Below, piece by piece: positions 1 to 6,096 of a DNA stretch of 8,511 nt. Source of the stretch: Proteobacteria bacterium UBA3588 (lineage in GTDB: Bacteria; Pseudomonadota; Gammaproteobacteria; Thiohalomonadales; Thiohalomonadaceae); assembly GCA_002376325.1 (NCBI GenBank), contig DFMR01000105.1, positions 1,641 to 10,151 of the forward strand, in the 5' to 3' direction. Under the pieces are notes generated by a model, which was given only the letters and a program-made list of their open reading frames with translations, ran no database searches and was not told the origin of the DNA. Every line of letters starts with the position of its first letter. Within the stretch, counting starts at the first letter, position 1. Made by a program: the position numbers and the translations under genes.

Positions 1-306
1 ATGTACGAGGGCGGCATCGCCAACATGAACTACTCCATCTCCAACAATGCGGAGTTCGGCGAGTACGTCACCGGTCCGCAAGTCATCAATGACGAGAGCC
101 GCTGGGCCATGCGCGAGGCGCTGCAGAACATCCAGAACGGTTCCTACGCCAAGCGCTTCATCCTGGAAGGCCAGTCCAACTACCCCGAGATGACCGCCTG
201 GCGTCGCAACAATGCTGCGCACCAGATCGAAGTGGTCGGCGAGAAGCTGCGTTCCATGATGCCGTGGATCACCGCCAACAAGCTGGTCGACAAGAGCAAG
301 AATTAA
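1..306 (+). CDS. ilvC: Ketol-acid reductoisomerase, C-terminal part (5' end outside window)
   Basis: Ketol-acid reductoisomerase converts 2-acetolactate or 2-aceto-2-hydroxybutyrate to the dihydroxy acid with NADPH and Mg2+, the second step of valine/isoleucine synthesis. The visible 101 residues match the end of the knotted C-terminal domain of the short class I enzyme: MYEGGIANMNYSISNNAE near the start, RRNNAAHQIE in the middle, and the ending PWITANKLVDKSKN, which is typical of this class. If the usual length of about 338 residues applies, the window opens near residue 238, just after the metal ligands. The ATG at position 1 is therefore an internal methionine, not the start. The Ser of SISNN corresponds to the substrate-contacting serine of the family. 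The stop is TAA at 304-306 and a terminator follows directly. Identification is from family recognition of the sequence. Confidence 0.96.
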   Translation: MYEGGIANMNYSISNNAEFGEYVTGPQVINDESRWAMREALQNIQNGSYAKRFILEGQSNYPEMTAWRRNNAAHQIEVVGEKLRSMMPWITANKLVDKSKN

Positions 307-329
307 GTTGGTCATGCGGCTTTAACCGG

Positions 330-367
330 CGGCCGGTACCCTTGGCGGGGCCGGCCGTTTCCTTTTC
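330..367 (+). terminator. Rho-independent terminator after ilvC
   Basis: CGGCCGG at 330-336 pairs perfectly with CCGGCCG at 351-357. The stem continues inward with a T-G wobble (337-350), a bulged A at 338 and three C-G pairs (339-341 with 347-349), closing a five-base loop. A T-rich tail, TTTCCTTTT at 358-366, follows without a gap. It lies 24 bases after the ilvC stop, so it should end the ilv transcript and partly separate it from pssA. Confidence 0.8.
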
Positions 368-403
368 GGCGGTATCTCCGGATGTTGAGGGAACCGCGGC
401 TGA

Positions 404-488
404 CTTTCGCCAAGCCGCCACGAGCGCCAAGAAATATCCTTGTCTTCTTCCCCTGGCGCTGTTGGCGGCTTGGCGAGAGGATATTCTT
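404..488. repeat. Long imperfect palindrome between ilvC and pssA, with TTGGCG-type internal repeats
   Basis: The arm at 404-429 pairs with 454-479: of 26 positions, 23 are Watson-Crick, one is G-U (406-477) and two adjacent ones are mismatched (421-422 against 461-462). The loop is 24 bases. The right arm contains TGGCG at 454, 463 and 471, a degenerate tandem with 8-9 base spacing. A second helix is possible: 429-440 in and beside the loop pairs with 478-488 just after the right arm, 11 pairs with one bulged A (432). Together they have the order of an H-type pseudoknot. The tail TATTCTTTT (482-490) could also make it a second terminator. I read it as a dispersed palindromic repeat; no copy number can be judged from one window. 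Confidence 0.7.
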
Positions 489-497
489 TTGCCGGAC

Positions 498-527
498 TTG
501 AGCCCGGACCGCCCGCGCTACTACACT
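498..527 (+). promoter_or_regulatory. Possible sigma70 promoter for pssA
   Basis: TTGAGC at 498-503 (four of six consensus bases) and TACACT at 522-527 (four of six) are separated by 18 bases. Transcription would begin near 534, about 15 bases before the pssA ATG. A separate promoter makes sense because a terminator follows ilvC, but the match is modest and rests on pattern reading only. Confidence 0.35.
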
Positions 528-548
528 GTGGACCCTTGCGAGGTGCCT

Positions 549-1364
549 ATGACCGACGAAAGCCCCGATACTTCAGAAACGCCCGAAAAACGCGGGCGCG
601 GTATCTACCTGTTGCCCAACCTGTTTACCACGGCGGCGCTGTTCGCCGGCTTTTACGCCATCGTGGCGGCGATGAAAGGCCATTTCGCGGCGGCTCCGAT
701 CGCCATCTTCATCGCCATGGTGATGGACGGACTGGACGGCCGCGTGGCGCGCCTCACCAATACCCAGAGCGCCTTTGGCGCCGAGTACGACAGTCTGTCG
801 GATATGGTCTCCTTCGGCTTGGCGCCGTCGCTGGTGATCTACTCCTGGTCGCTGCACCTGCTGGGTAAAGTCGGCTGGCTGGCCGCCTTCATCTACGCTG
901 CGGCGGCGGCGCTGCGGCTGGCGCGTTTCAACACTCAGATCGGTATTGCCGACAAGCGCTATTTCCAGGGTCTGGCCAGTCCGGCGGCGGCGGCCATCGT
1001 CGGTGGCCTGGTCTGGTTCAGCCACGACGCCGGGCTCAATGGCAGCGAGATGCGCTGGGTGGCGCTGGTCCTGACCCTGATCGCCGGCCTGTTGATGGTG
1101 AGCAACATCCGTTACCACAGCTTCAAGGGGCTGGACCTGCGCGGCAAGGTGCCGTTTGTCGCCATCCTCGCGGTGGTGCTGGTCTACGTCACCATCACCA
1201 TCGATCCGCCCAAGGTGCTGTTTTTCGCCTTTCTCATCTATGCGGTATCGGGGCCCGTGTTGACCGTCTATTTGCTGCGCAAACATCGCCGACGCCACGC
1301 CGGCGGTGATGCGTCGTCGCCGGCGCAGCCGCCGCCGACGGATGAGGAACACCCCCGGCAGTGA
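549..1364 (+). CDS. pssA: CDP-diacylglycerol--serine O-phosphatidyltransferase (membrane type)
   Basis: The enzyme transfers phosphatidyl from CDP-diacylglycerol to L-serine, making phosphatidylserine, the precursor of phosphatidylethanolamine, in the inner membrane. The CDP-alcohol phosphatidyltransferase signature is complete: D60, D63-G64, A67-R68, G77, D81 and D85, in the spacing DGxxAR-x8-G-x3-D-x3-D. About eight hydrophobic segments run from roughly 21 to 243, followed by a basic, proline-rich cytoplasmic tail (RKHRRRH onward). This is the integral membrane type II enzyme, as in Bacillus and Pseudomonas, not the peripheral phospholipase-D-like PssA of Escherichia coli. The ATG at 549 was chosen over longer in-frame readings because GAGGT (540-544) lies just upstream and family similarity begins around residue 17. 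Length is 271 residues. The gene sits between ilvC and leuA, as ilvC-pssA pairs often do in gammaproteobacteria. Confidence 0.93.
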   Translation: MTDESPDTSETPEKRGRGIYLLPNLFTTAALFAGFYAIVAAMKGHFAAAPIAIFIAMVMDGLDGRVARLTNTQSAFGAEYDSLSDMVSFGLAPSLVIYSWSLHLLGKVGWLAAFIYAAAAALRLARFNTQIGIADKRYFQGLASPAAAAIVGGLVWFSHDAGLNGSEMRWVALVLTLIAGLLMVSNIRYHSFKGLDLRGKVPFVAILAVVLVYVTITIDPPKVLFFAFLIYAVSGPVLTVYLLRKHRRRHAGGDASSPAQPPPTDEEHPRQ

Positions 1365-1394
1365 GCATGGCGGCGCTGTCGTGCTCACTGCCGG
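1355..1394. repeat. Perfect 13-bp inverted repeat over the pssA stop, upstream of leuA
   Basis: CCGGCAGTGAGCA at 1355-1367 is exactly complementary to TGCTCACTGCCGG at 1382-1394. The stem can be extended inward by four more pairs, two of them G-U, leaving a six-base loop. The pssA TGA (1362-1364) lies in the left arm. No T-run follows (CCCGTTCC), so it is not a classical intrinsic terminator. It could be a 3'-end stabilising hairpin, a rho-associated pause, or a regulatory fold in the leuA leader; the sequence does not decide. Confidence 0.65.
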
Positions 1395-1466
1395 CCCGTT
1401 CCGCTCGCAGGTTCCGCAGTTGGAGCACCATCCGGTAAGATGACATAGAGCCGACGGAGTATTTCC

Positions 1467-3017
1467 ATGAAAGACAAACTGATCATTTTCGATACCACCC
1501 TGCGCGACGGTGAGCAGAGTCCCGGCGCCTCCATGACCAGGGAGGAGAAGCTGCGCATCGCCAAGGCGCTGGAGCGGATGGGGGTGAATGTGATCGAGGC
1601 CGGCTTCGCCATCGCCAGCGTCGGCGATTTCGAGGCGGTGCAGGCCATCGCGCGCACGGTCAAGGAGAGCGTGGTCTGCTCCCTGGCGCGCGCCCTGGAC
1701 AAGGACATCGACCGTGCCGGCGAGGCGCTGAAGGAGGCCAACGCCGGTCGTATCCACACCTTCATCGCCACCTCGCCGATTCACATGGAGCGCAAGCTGC
1801 GCATGAGTCCCGACCAGGTGGTGGAGCAGGCGGTCAAGGCGGTGACGCGGGCGCGTGGGTTTACCGACGACGTGGAGTTTTCGGCCGAGGACGCGGGCCG
1901 CTCCGAGATACCGTTTCTATGCCGCATCTTCGAGGCGGTGATCAAGGCCGGCGCCACCACCATCAATATCCCGGACACCGTGGGTTACAACGTGCCGCAG
2001 CAGTTCGGCGAGCTGGTGCGCCGGGTGATCGCGGGCACCCCCAACGCCGACCAGGCGATCTTCTCGGTCCACTGCCACAACGACCTCGGTCTGGCGGCCG
2101 CCAACTCGCTGGCGGCGGTGCTCAACGGCGCGCGCCAGGTGGAGTGCACCATCAACGGCCTGGGCGAGCGCGCCGGCAACGCCGCGCTGGAAGAGGTGGT
2201 GATGACGGTGCGTACCCGGCAGGACGTGTTCGCCTGCCAGGTGGAGCATATCGACACCACCCAGATCGTCCCTACCTCGCGGCTGGTGGCCAGCATCACC
2301 GGTTTCGCGGTGCAGCCCAACAAGGCCATCGTCGGCGCCAACGCCTTCGCCCACGAGTCGGGCATCCACCAGGACGGGGTGCTCAAGCACCGCGAGACCT
2401 ACGAGATCATGCGCGCCGAGGATGTGGGGTGGAGCGCCAACCGCATGGTGCTGGGCAAGCACTCCGGCCGCAACGCCTTCAAGAGCCGCCTCTCCGAGCT
2501 GGGCATCGAGTTCGAATCGGACGAGGCGCTCAATGCCGCCTTCGCCCGCTTCAAGGATCTGGCCGACAAGAAGCACGAGATATTCGACGAGGACCTGCAG
2601 GCCCTGGTCACCGAGACCGACATCGAGAGCAGCGCCATCGAGCGCCTCAAATTGTCCTATCTGAAGGTCTGCTGCGAGACCGGCGAGACGCCGGAGGCGT
2701 GCGTCACCCTTACCCTGGACGGCGAGGAGCAGAAGCTCTGTGCCAGCGGCGGCGGTCCGGTGGACGCCACCTTCAAGGCGATCGAGGGCCTGGTGCGGAG
2801 CGGCACCGAGTTGCAGCTCTATTCGGTGAACAACATCACCAGCGGTACCGACGCCCAGGGCGAGGTGACCGTGCGGCTGGAGAAGGGCGGGCGCATCGTC
2901 AACGGCCAGGGGGCCGACACCGACATCGTCATCGCCTCGGCCAAGGCCTATCTCAATGCCCTCAACAAGATCATGGCGCCGCTGGAGCGCGCCCACCCCC
3001 AAGGGGCAACCGTGTGA
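1467..3017 (+). CDS. leuA: 2-isopropylmalate synthase
   Basis: LeuA condenses acetyl-CoA with 2-oxoisovalerate to give 2-isopropylmalate, the committed and leucine-inhibited step of leucine synthesis in the cytoplasm. The N-terminal TIM-barrel domain (about 1-270) shows FDTTLRDGEQSPG with metal ligand D14, HCHND with H202 and H204, and GERAGN with N238, the same numbering as in Escherichia coli LeuA. FAHESGIHQDG (294-304) marks the linker subdomain. The C-terminal allosteric LeuA dimer domain (about 390-510) is complete, including NGxGPVDA-like and TDIVIASAKAY segments, so leucine feedback is expected. Length is 516 residues against 523 in E. coli. GGAG at 1456-1459 lies seven bases before the ATG. 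The 102-bp gap after pssA contains a strong hairpin but no Leu-codon-rich leader peptide. Confidence 0.97.
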   Translation: MKDKLIIFDTTLRDGEQSPGASMTREEKLRIAKALERMGVNVIEAGFAIASVGDFEAVQAIARTVKESVVCSLARALDKDIDRAGEALKEANAGRIHTFIATSPIHMERKLRMSPDQVVEQAVKAVTRARGFTDDVEFSAEDAGRSEIPFLCRIFEAVIKAGATTINIPDTVGYNVPQQFGELVRRVIAGTPNADQAIFSVHCHNDLGLAAANSLAAVLNGARQVECTINGLGERAGNAALEEVVMTVRTRQDVFACQVEHIDTTQIVPTSRLVASITGFAVQPNKAIVGANAFAHESGIHQDGVLKHRETYEIMRAEDVGWSANRMVLGKHSGRNAFKSRLSELGIEFESDEALNAAFARFKDLADKKHEIFDEDLQALVTETDIESSAIERLKLSYLKVCCETGETPEACVTLTLDGEEQKLCASGGGPVDATFKAIEGLVRSGTELQLYSVNNITSGTDAQGEVTVRLEKGGRIVNGQGADTDIVIASAKAYLNALNKIMAPLERAHPQGATV

Positions 3018-3031
3018 TGGGCCGGAAGATA

Positions 3032-3147
3032 GTCCGCAGATGAACGCCGCTGCATGCAAATTTGCGGGAACATGCAATGCCGCAGTGCATTGGGCGGCGC
3101 TGAGCGATACAGGATCGATGCGCGTCCATTCGCGTTCATTTGCGGAC
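3032..3147. repeat. Palindromic element with 16-bp terminal inverted repeats and 10-base internal repeats
   Basis: GTCCGCAGATGAACGC (3032-3047) pairs with GCGTTCATTTGCGGAC (3132-3147) over 16 positions, 15 Watson-Crick and one G-U (3039-3140). The right end is a degenerate 10-base tandem: GCGTCCATTC, GCGTTCATTT, then GCGGAC from 3122. The 84-base interior has more structure: the palindromes TGCATGCA (3051-3058) and GCAAATTTGC (3056-3065), a CAATGC/GCATTG hairpin (3075-3080 with 3087-3092), CGAT/ATCG (3105-3108 with 3114-3117), and CGCCGC (3045-3050) able to pair with GCGGCG (3094-3099) in competition with the outer stem. It has the look of a small non-autonomous repeat with inverted ends. No clear target duplication flanks it, and I see no coding potential. 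Confidence 0.7.
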
Positions 3148-3160
3148 CCGGTTTTTTTTT
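3032..3160 (+). terminator. Possible leuA terminator formed by the palindromic element plus T9
   Basis: Nine consecutive T (3152-3160) follow the outer stem described at 3032-3147 after four bases (CCGG). A stem with a large, internally folded loop and a T-run is compatible with transcription termination after leuA, 15 bases past its stop. The long loop and the four-base gap before the T-run are unusual, and the small local hairpin next to the T-run is weak. Confidence 0.4.
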
Positions 3161-3173
3161 CAACGTTTGCTGA

Positions 3174-3965
3174 ATGGCCGGCCTAGTGGACGGCCGGCGC
3201 CTCCGTTATCTCGATGCCATGGGCATCCAGGCCTGGGAGCGGCGCGGCGGCGCTGCCCCCGTGCCGGAGGAGGCGCCCGCCACCCGCACCGGAGCATCGC
3301 CGGAGCCCACGTCCCTGAAATCCGAAGCTGCAAATGCGGAACCCGCAGCCCGAAACCGTGAAGCCGAAACTGATGTTCCCGTCGCCACCACATCCGATAT
3401 CGCCACCCTCGATTGGGCTGCACTGCAACAACGGGTGAGCACCTGCACCCGCTGCCCCGAACTGGTCGCCAACCGTACCCGGACCGTGTTCGGCGTCGGC
3501 AACCGCGAGGCGCAATGGCTGGTGATCGGTGAGGCGCCGGGCGCCGACGAGGACGCCCAGGGAGAACCCTTCGTCGGCCGCGCCGGGCAGCTGCTCAACG
3601 CCATGCTGCTGGCCGCCGGTCTGCCGCGCGAGCGGGTCTATATCGCCAACGTGCTCAAGTGCCGGCCGCCCGACAACCGCGATCCGCGACCGGATGAGGC
3701 GGGCAACTGCGAACCATTTCTCCGGCGCCAGATCGCGCTCATCCAGCCGCGCGTGATCCTGGCGGTGGGGCGCATCGCCGCCCAGAACCTGCTCAAGTGC
3801 GACACACCCATCGGCAAGTTGCGCGGCCGCGTTCACCGTTACGGCGATATCCCTTTGGTAGTCACCTATCACCCCGCCTATCTGTTGCGCTCCCCCGGCG
3901 AGAAGCGCAAGTCGTGGGATGACCTGCGCCTGGCTGTCGCCACCGCCGGAGAGAGAGCGGAATGA
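3174..3965 (+). CDS. Uracil-DNA glycosylase, family 4 (Fe-S type), with N-terminal extension
   Basis: The protein should excise uracil from DNA, starting base excision repair after cytosine deamination. The catalytic domain (about 85-263) carries motif A GEAPGADED (119-127) followed by FVGRAGQLL, motif B HPAYLLR (233-239), and four cysteines, C91, C94, C163 and C179, positioned for the [4Fe-4S] cluster of this family. Ahead of it lie a short conserved-looking peptide RRLRYLDAMGIQAWERR (8-24) and an Ala/Pro/Glu-rich, probably disordered linker (about 25-80). A TGA at 3171-3173 closes the frame directly before the ATG at 3174, so this is the earliest possible start; no good Shine-Dalgarno sequence precedes it, and GTG at 3186 is an alternative. 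Its stop overlaps the rimI start (ATGA). The family is sometimes annotated as a phage polymerase-related protein. Confidence 0.92.
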   Translation: MAGLVDGRRLRYLDAMGIQAWERRGGAAPVPEEAPATRTGASPEPTSLKSEAANAEPAARNREAETDVPVATTSDIATLDWAALQQRVSTCTRCPELVANRTRTVFGVGNREAQWLVIGEAPGADEDAQGEPFVGRAGQLLNAMLLAAGLPRERVYIANVLKCRPPDNRDPRPDEAGNCEPFLRRQIALIQPRVILAVGRIAAQNLLKCDTPIGKLRGRVHRYGDIPLVVTYHPAYLLRSPGEKRKSWDDLRLAVATAGERAE

Positions 3966-4441
3966 GCACGGTACGGCGCGATGCGGCGGTCTCGGTGCGG
4001 CCGATGCACGCGAGCGACATCGCGCAGGTGATGGCAGTGGAACTGGAGAACTACCCCTATCCGTGGACCGAGGGGGTCATGCGCGATTGCCTGCGCGTCG
4101 GCTACAGCTGCTGGGTGATGGAGGCCGACGGGATGGTCGCCGCCTACGCCGTGCTGTCCGCGGCCGCCGGGGAGGCGCACGTGCTCAATATCTCCGTGGC
4201 GCCCGGCCGGCAGGGACATGGCCTGGGACGGCAGCTGATGGAGCATCTGCTGCAAGCGGCACACGGCCACGGTGCCGACACCGTCTTTCTGGAGGTGCGT
4301 CCCTCCAATAAGGTCGCGGTACACCTGTACGAGAGCATGGGATTCAACCAGGTGGGACTGCGCAGCGGTTACTATCCGTCGGAACAGGGACGCGAAGACG
4401 CCATCATCATGGCGCGGGTATTGAGCGACATTTCGTCGTAG
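3962..4441 (+). CDS. rimI: Ribosomal protein bS18 alanine N-acetyltransferase, GNAT family
   Basis: RimI acetylates the N-terminal alanine of ribosomal protein S18 using acetyl-CoA. The sequence shows a compact GNAT fold of 159 residues. The beta4 strand and pyrophosphate loop HVLNISVAPGRQGHGLG hold the Q-x-x-G-x-G motif (Q84, G87, G89). LEVRPSN supplies E111 and LYESMGF supplies Y123, matching by position the catalytic Glu103 and Tyr115 of Escherichia coli RimI with an eight-residue offset. The C-terminal part, GLRSGYYPSEQGREDAIIM, is also characteristic. The ATG overlaps the stop of the uracil-DNA glycosylase gene by four bases, which implies translational coupling. prfC follows 28 bases downstream, so a three-gene unit is likely. 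The usual partner tsaB is not in the window. A broader GNAT substrate range cannot be excluded. Confidence 0.92.
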   Translation: MSTVRRDAAVSVRPMHASDIAQVMAVELENYPYPWTEGVMRDCLRVGYSCWVMEADGMVAAYAVLSAAAGEAHVLNISVAPGRQGHGLGRQLMEHLLQAAHGHGADTVFLEVRPSNKVAVHLYESMGFNQVGLRSGYYPSEQGREDAIIMARVLSDISS

Positions 4442-4469
4442 AATATCGCCTTTTTCACCCAGGAAAGTC

Positions 4470-6050
4470 ATGAGTCAGATTAGAGTTCAGGCCGATAAGC
4501 GCCGGACCTTCGCCATCATCTCGCACCCGGATGCAGGCAAGACCACGCTGACGGAAAAGCTGCTGCTGTTCGGCGGCGCCATTCAGCTGGCCGGTACCGT
4601 CAAGGGCCGCAAGGCTGCGCGTCATGCCACCTCCGACTGGATGGAGCTGGAGAAGCAGCGCGGGATTTCCGTCACCTCCTCGGTGATGCAGTTTCCCTAT
4701 CGCGAGCACATCGTCAACCTGCTCGATACCCCCGGCCACGAGGACTTTTCCGAAGACACCTATCGCACCCTCACCGCCGTCGACTCGGCGCTGATGGTGA
4801 TCGACGGCGCCAAGGGCGTCGAGTCGCGCACCATCAAGCTGATGGAGGTGTGCCGCCTGCGCGACACGCCCATCATCACCTTCATCAACAAGATGGATCG
4901 CGAGAGCCGTCCGCCCATCGACCTGTTGGACGAAGTGGAGGAGGTACTCAAGATCCGCTGCGCTCCGATGACCTGGCCGATCGGCATGGGTAAGGGTTTC
5001 AAGGGTGTGTTTCATCTCTACAACGATGAAATCTACCTGTTTTCGCCCCAGCACGGCGGCAAGATCGCCGTCGGCGAGGTGATCCATGGGCTGGATAACC
5101 CGCGCCTCGACGAGCTGTTCGGCAACCTGGCGCAGGAGCTGCGCGACGAGATCGAATTGGTCCGCGGCGCCAGCCACGAGTTTGACCATGAGGCCTTTCT
5201 GCGCGGAGAGTTGACGCCGGTGTTCTTCGGCTCCGGCATCAATAACTTCGGCGTGCGCGAGGTGTTGGATGCGTTGGTGGAATTCGCGCCGCCGCCACTG
5301 CCGCGTGCCACGATTGCGCGCACCGTGGAGCCGGACGAAGAGAAGTTCAGCGGTTTCGTATTCAAGATCCAGGCGAACATGGACCCGGCGCACCGCGACC
5401 GGGTTGCGTTCCTGCGGGTCTGCGCCGGCCACTACAGCCAGGGCATGAAGGTGAAGCATGTACGCCTCGGGCGCGACGTGAAGATCGCCAATGCCATCAC
5501 CTTCATGGCGCAGGATCGCGAACAGGTGGAAGATGCTTGGCCCGGCGACATCATCGGCCTGCACAACCACGGCACCATCCAGATCGGTGACACCTTTACC
5601 GAAGGCGAAGAGCTGAAATTCACCGGCATCCCGCACTTTGCACCAGAGCTGTTCCGCCGTGCCGTGCTCAAGGACCCGCTGCGGATGAAGGCGCTGCAAA
5701 AGGGGTTGGAACAGCTGTCGGAAGAGGGGGCGACGCAGCTGTTCCGGCCATTGAAGAACAACGATCTGATCCTCGGCGCGGTCGGCGTCCTGCAGTTCGA
5801 CGTTGTCGCCTACCGTCTCAAGGACGAATACAACGTGGACTGTATCTTCGAACCGGTGACGGTGGCGACCGCGCGCTGGGTCGAGTGCGATGAGGCCAAG
5901 AAGCTGGACGAGTTCAAGGTGAAGGCGCATGACAATCTGGCGATCGACGGCTCCGGTCTGCTCACCTATCTGGCGCCGACCCGGGTCAACCTGGAGCTGA
6001 CCCGCGAACGCTGGCCGCAGGTGGAATTCCATGCGACCCGGGAGAAGTAG
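4470..6050 (+). CDS. prfC: Peptide chain release factor 3
   Basis: RF3 is a translational GTPase that removes RF1 and RF2 from the ribosome after peptide release. The G domain is complete: P-loop SHPDAGKTT (18-26), switch I region with RGISV (64-68), DTPGH (86-90) and NKMD (140-143). The pre-switch part ATSDWMELEKQRGISVTSSVMQF is the RF3 version and distinguishes it from EF-G and LepA. Domains II and III follow to residue 526, compared with 529 in Escherichia coli. AGGAAAG at 4461-4467 precedes the ATG by two bases, with the AGGA core at a normal distance. The gene probably shares a transcript with the upstream glycosylase and rimI. Its stop codon TAG (6048-6050) lies inside the GTAG head of a REP-like hairpin, so the inverted repeat begins within the final codon. 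Confidence 0.97.
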   Translation: MSQIRVQADKRRTFAIISHPDAGKTTLTEKLLLFGGAIQLAGTVKGRKAARHATSDWMELEKQRGISVTSSVMQFPYREHIVNLLDTPGHEDFSEDTYRTLTAVDSALMVIDGAKGVESRTIKLMEVCRLRDTPIITFINKMDRESRPPIDLLDEVEEVLKIRCAPMTWPIGMGKGFKGVFHLYNDEIYLFSPQHGGKIAVGEVIHGLDNPRLDELFGNLAQELRDEIELVRGASHEFDHEAFLRGELTPVFFGSGINNFGVREVLDALVEFAPPPLPRATIARTVEPDEEKFSGFVFKIQANMDPAHRDRVAFLRVCAGHYSQGMKVKHVRLGRDVKIANAITFMAQDREQVEDAWPGDIIGLHNHGTIQIGDTFTEGEELKFTGIPHFAPELFRRAVLKDPLRMKALQKGLEQLSEEGATQLFRPLKNNDLILGAVGVLQFDVVAYRLKDEYNVDCIFEPVTVATARWVECDEAKKLDEFKVKAHDNLAIDGSGLLTYLAPTRVNLELTRERWPQVEFHATREK

Positions 6051-6096
6051 GAGCGGCTCTGCCGCGATGATCCCTAATCGCGGCGCCGCCGCTCCT
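6047..6096 (+). repeat. REP-like palindrome with GTAG head, overlapping the prfC stop
   Basis: GTAG at 6047-6050 leads into a hairpin. AGGAGCGGC (6049-6057) pairs with GCCGCTCCT (6088-6096). After a three-base internal loop (6058-6060 against 6085-6087), GCCGCGAT (6061-6068) pairs with ATCGCGGC (6077-6084), closing on an eight-base loop. Seventeen pairs are perfect. A GTAG or related tetranucleotide before a GC-rich palindrome is the hallmark of repetitive extragenic palindromes mobilised by RAYT (TnpA-REP) transposases, and the GTAGGAGCGGC-type arm resembles REPs I know from pseudomonads and xanthomonads. No T-run follows, so it is not an intrinsic terminator, though it may protect the mRNA 3' end. 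No RAYT gene is present here. Confidence 0.8.

Noticed and set aside
404..488. CRISPR-like array or tandem repeat array from the TGGCG motifs
   Set aside because: The units are 8-9 bases with no spacers and form one palindrome; no array organisation.
1367..1438. Small ORF (23 codons) in the pssA-leuA gap as a leucine leader peptide
   Set aside because: It has only two isolated Leu codons, no run of them, no clear ribosome site, and overlaps the hairpin instead of preceding alternative stems.
1420..1449. Sigma70 promoter directly before leuA (TTGGAG with TAAGAT or CATAGA)
   Set aside because: Spacing is wrong for TAAGAT, and CATAGA would place the transcript start inside the Shine-Dalgarno sequence; matches are only three of six.
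573..1784. Minus-strand open frame across pssA and the start of leuA
   Set aside because: It spans two well-supported genes and their gap, with a compositionally biased translation; a shadow of GC-rich codon use.
1919..3043. Second plus-strand open frame inside leuA, and the minus-strand frame 1917-3077
   Set aside because: Both lie over the highly conserved leuA coding sequence and encode arginine/glycine-rich or histidine-rich nonsense.
3032..3147. Integron attC site
   Set aside because: The inverted ends lack the attC core pattern (RYYYAAC and GTTRRRY), and there is no cassette array or integrase nearby.
4455..6032. Long open frame on the minus strand opposite prfC (525 codons)
   Set aside because: It mirrors prfC almost exactly, its translation is rich in His, Arg, Gln and Val typical of antisense frames in GC-rich DNA, and it resembles no family I know.
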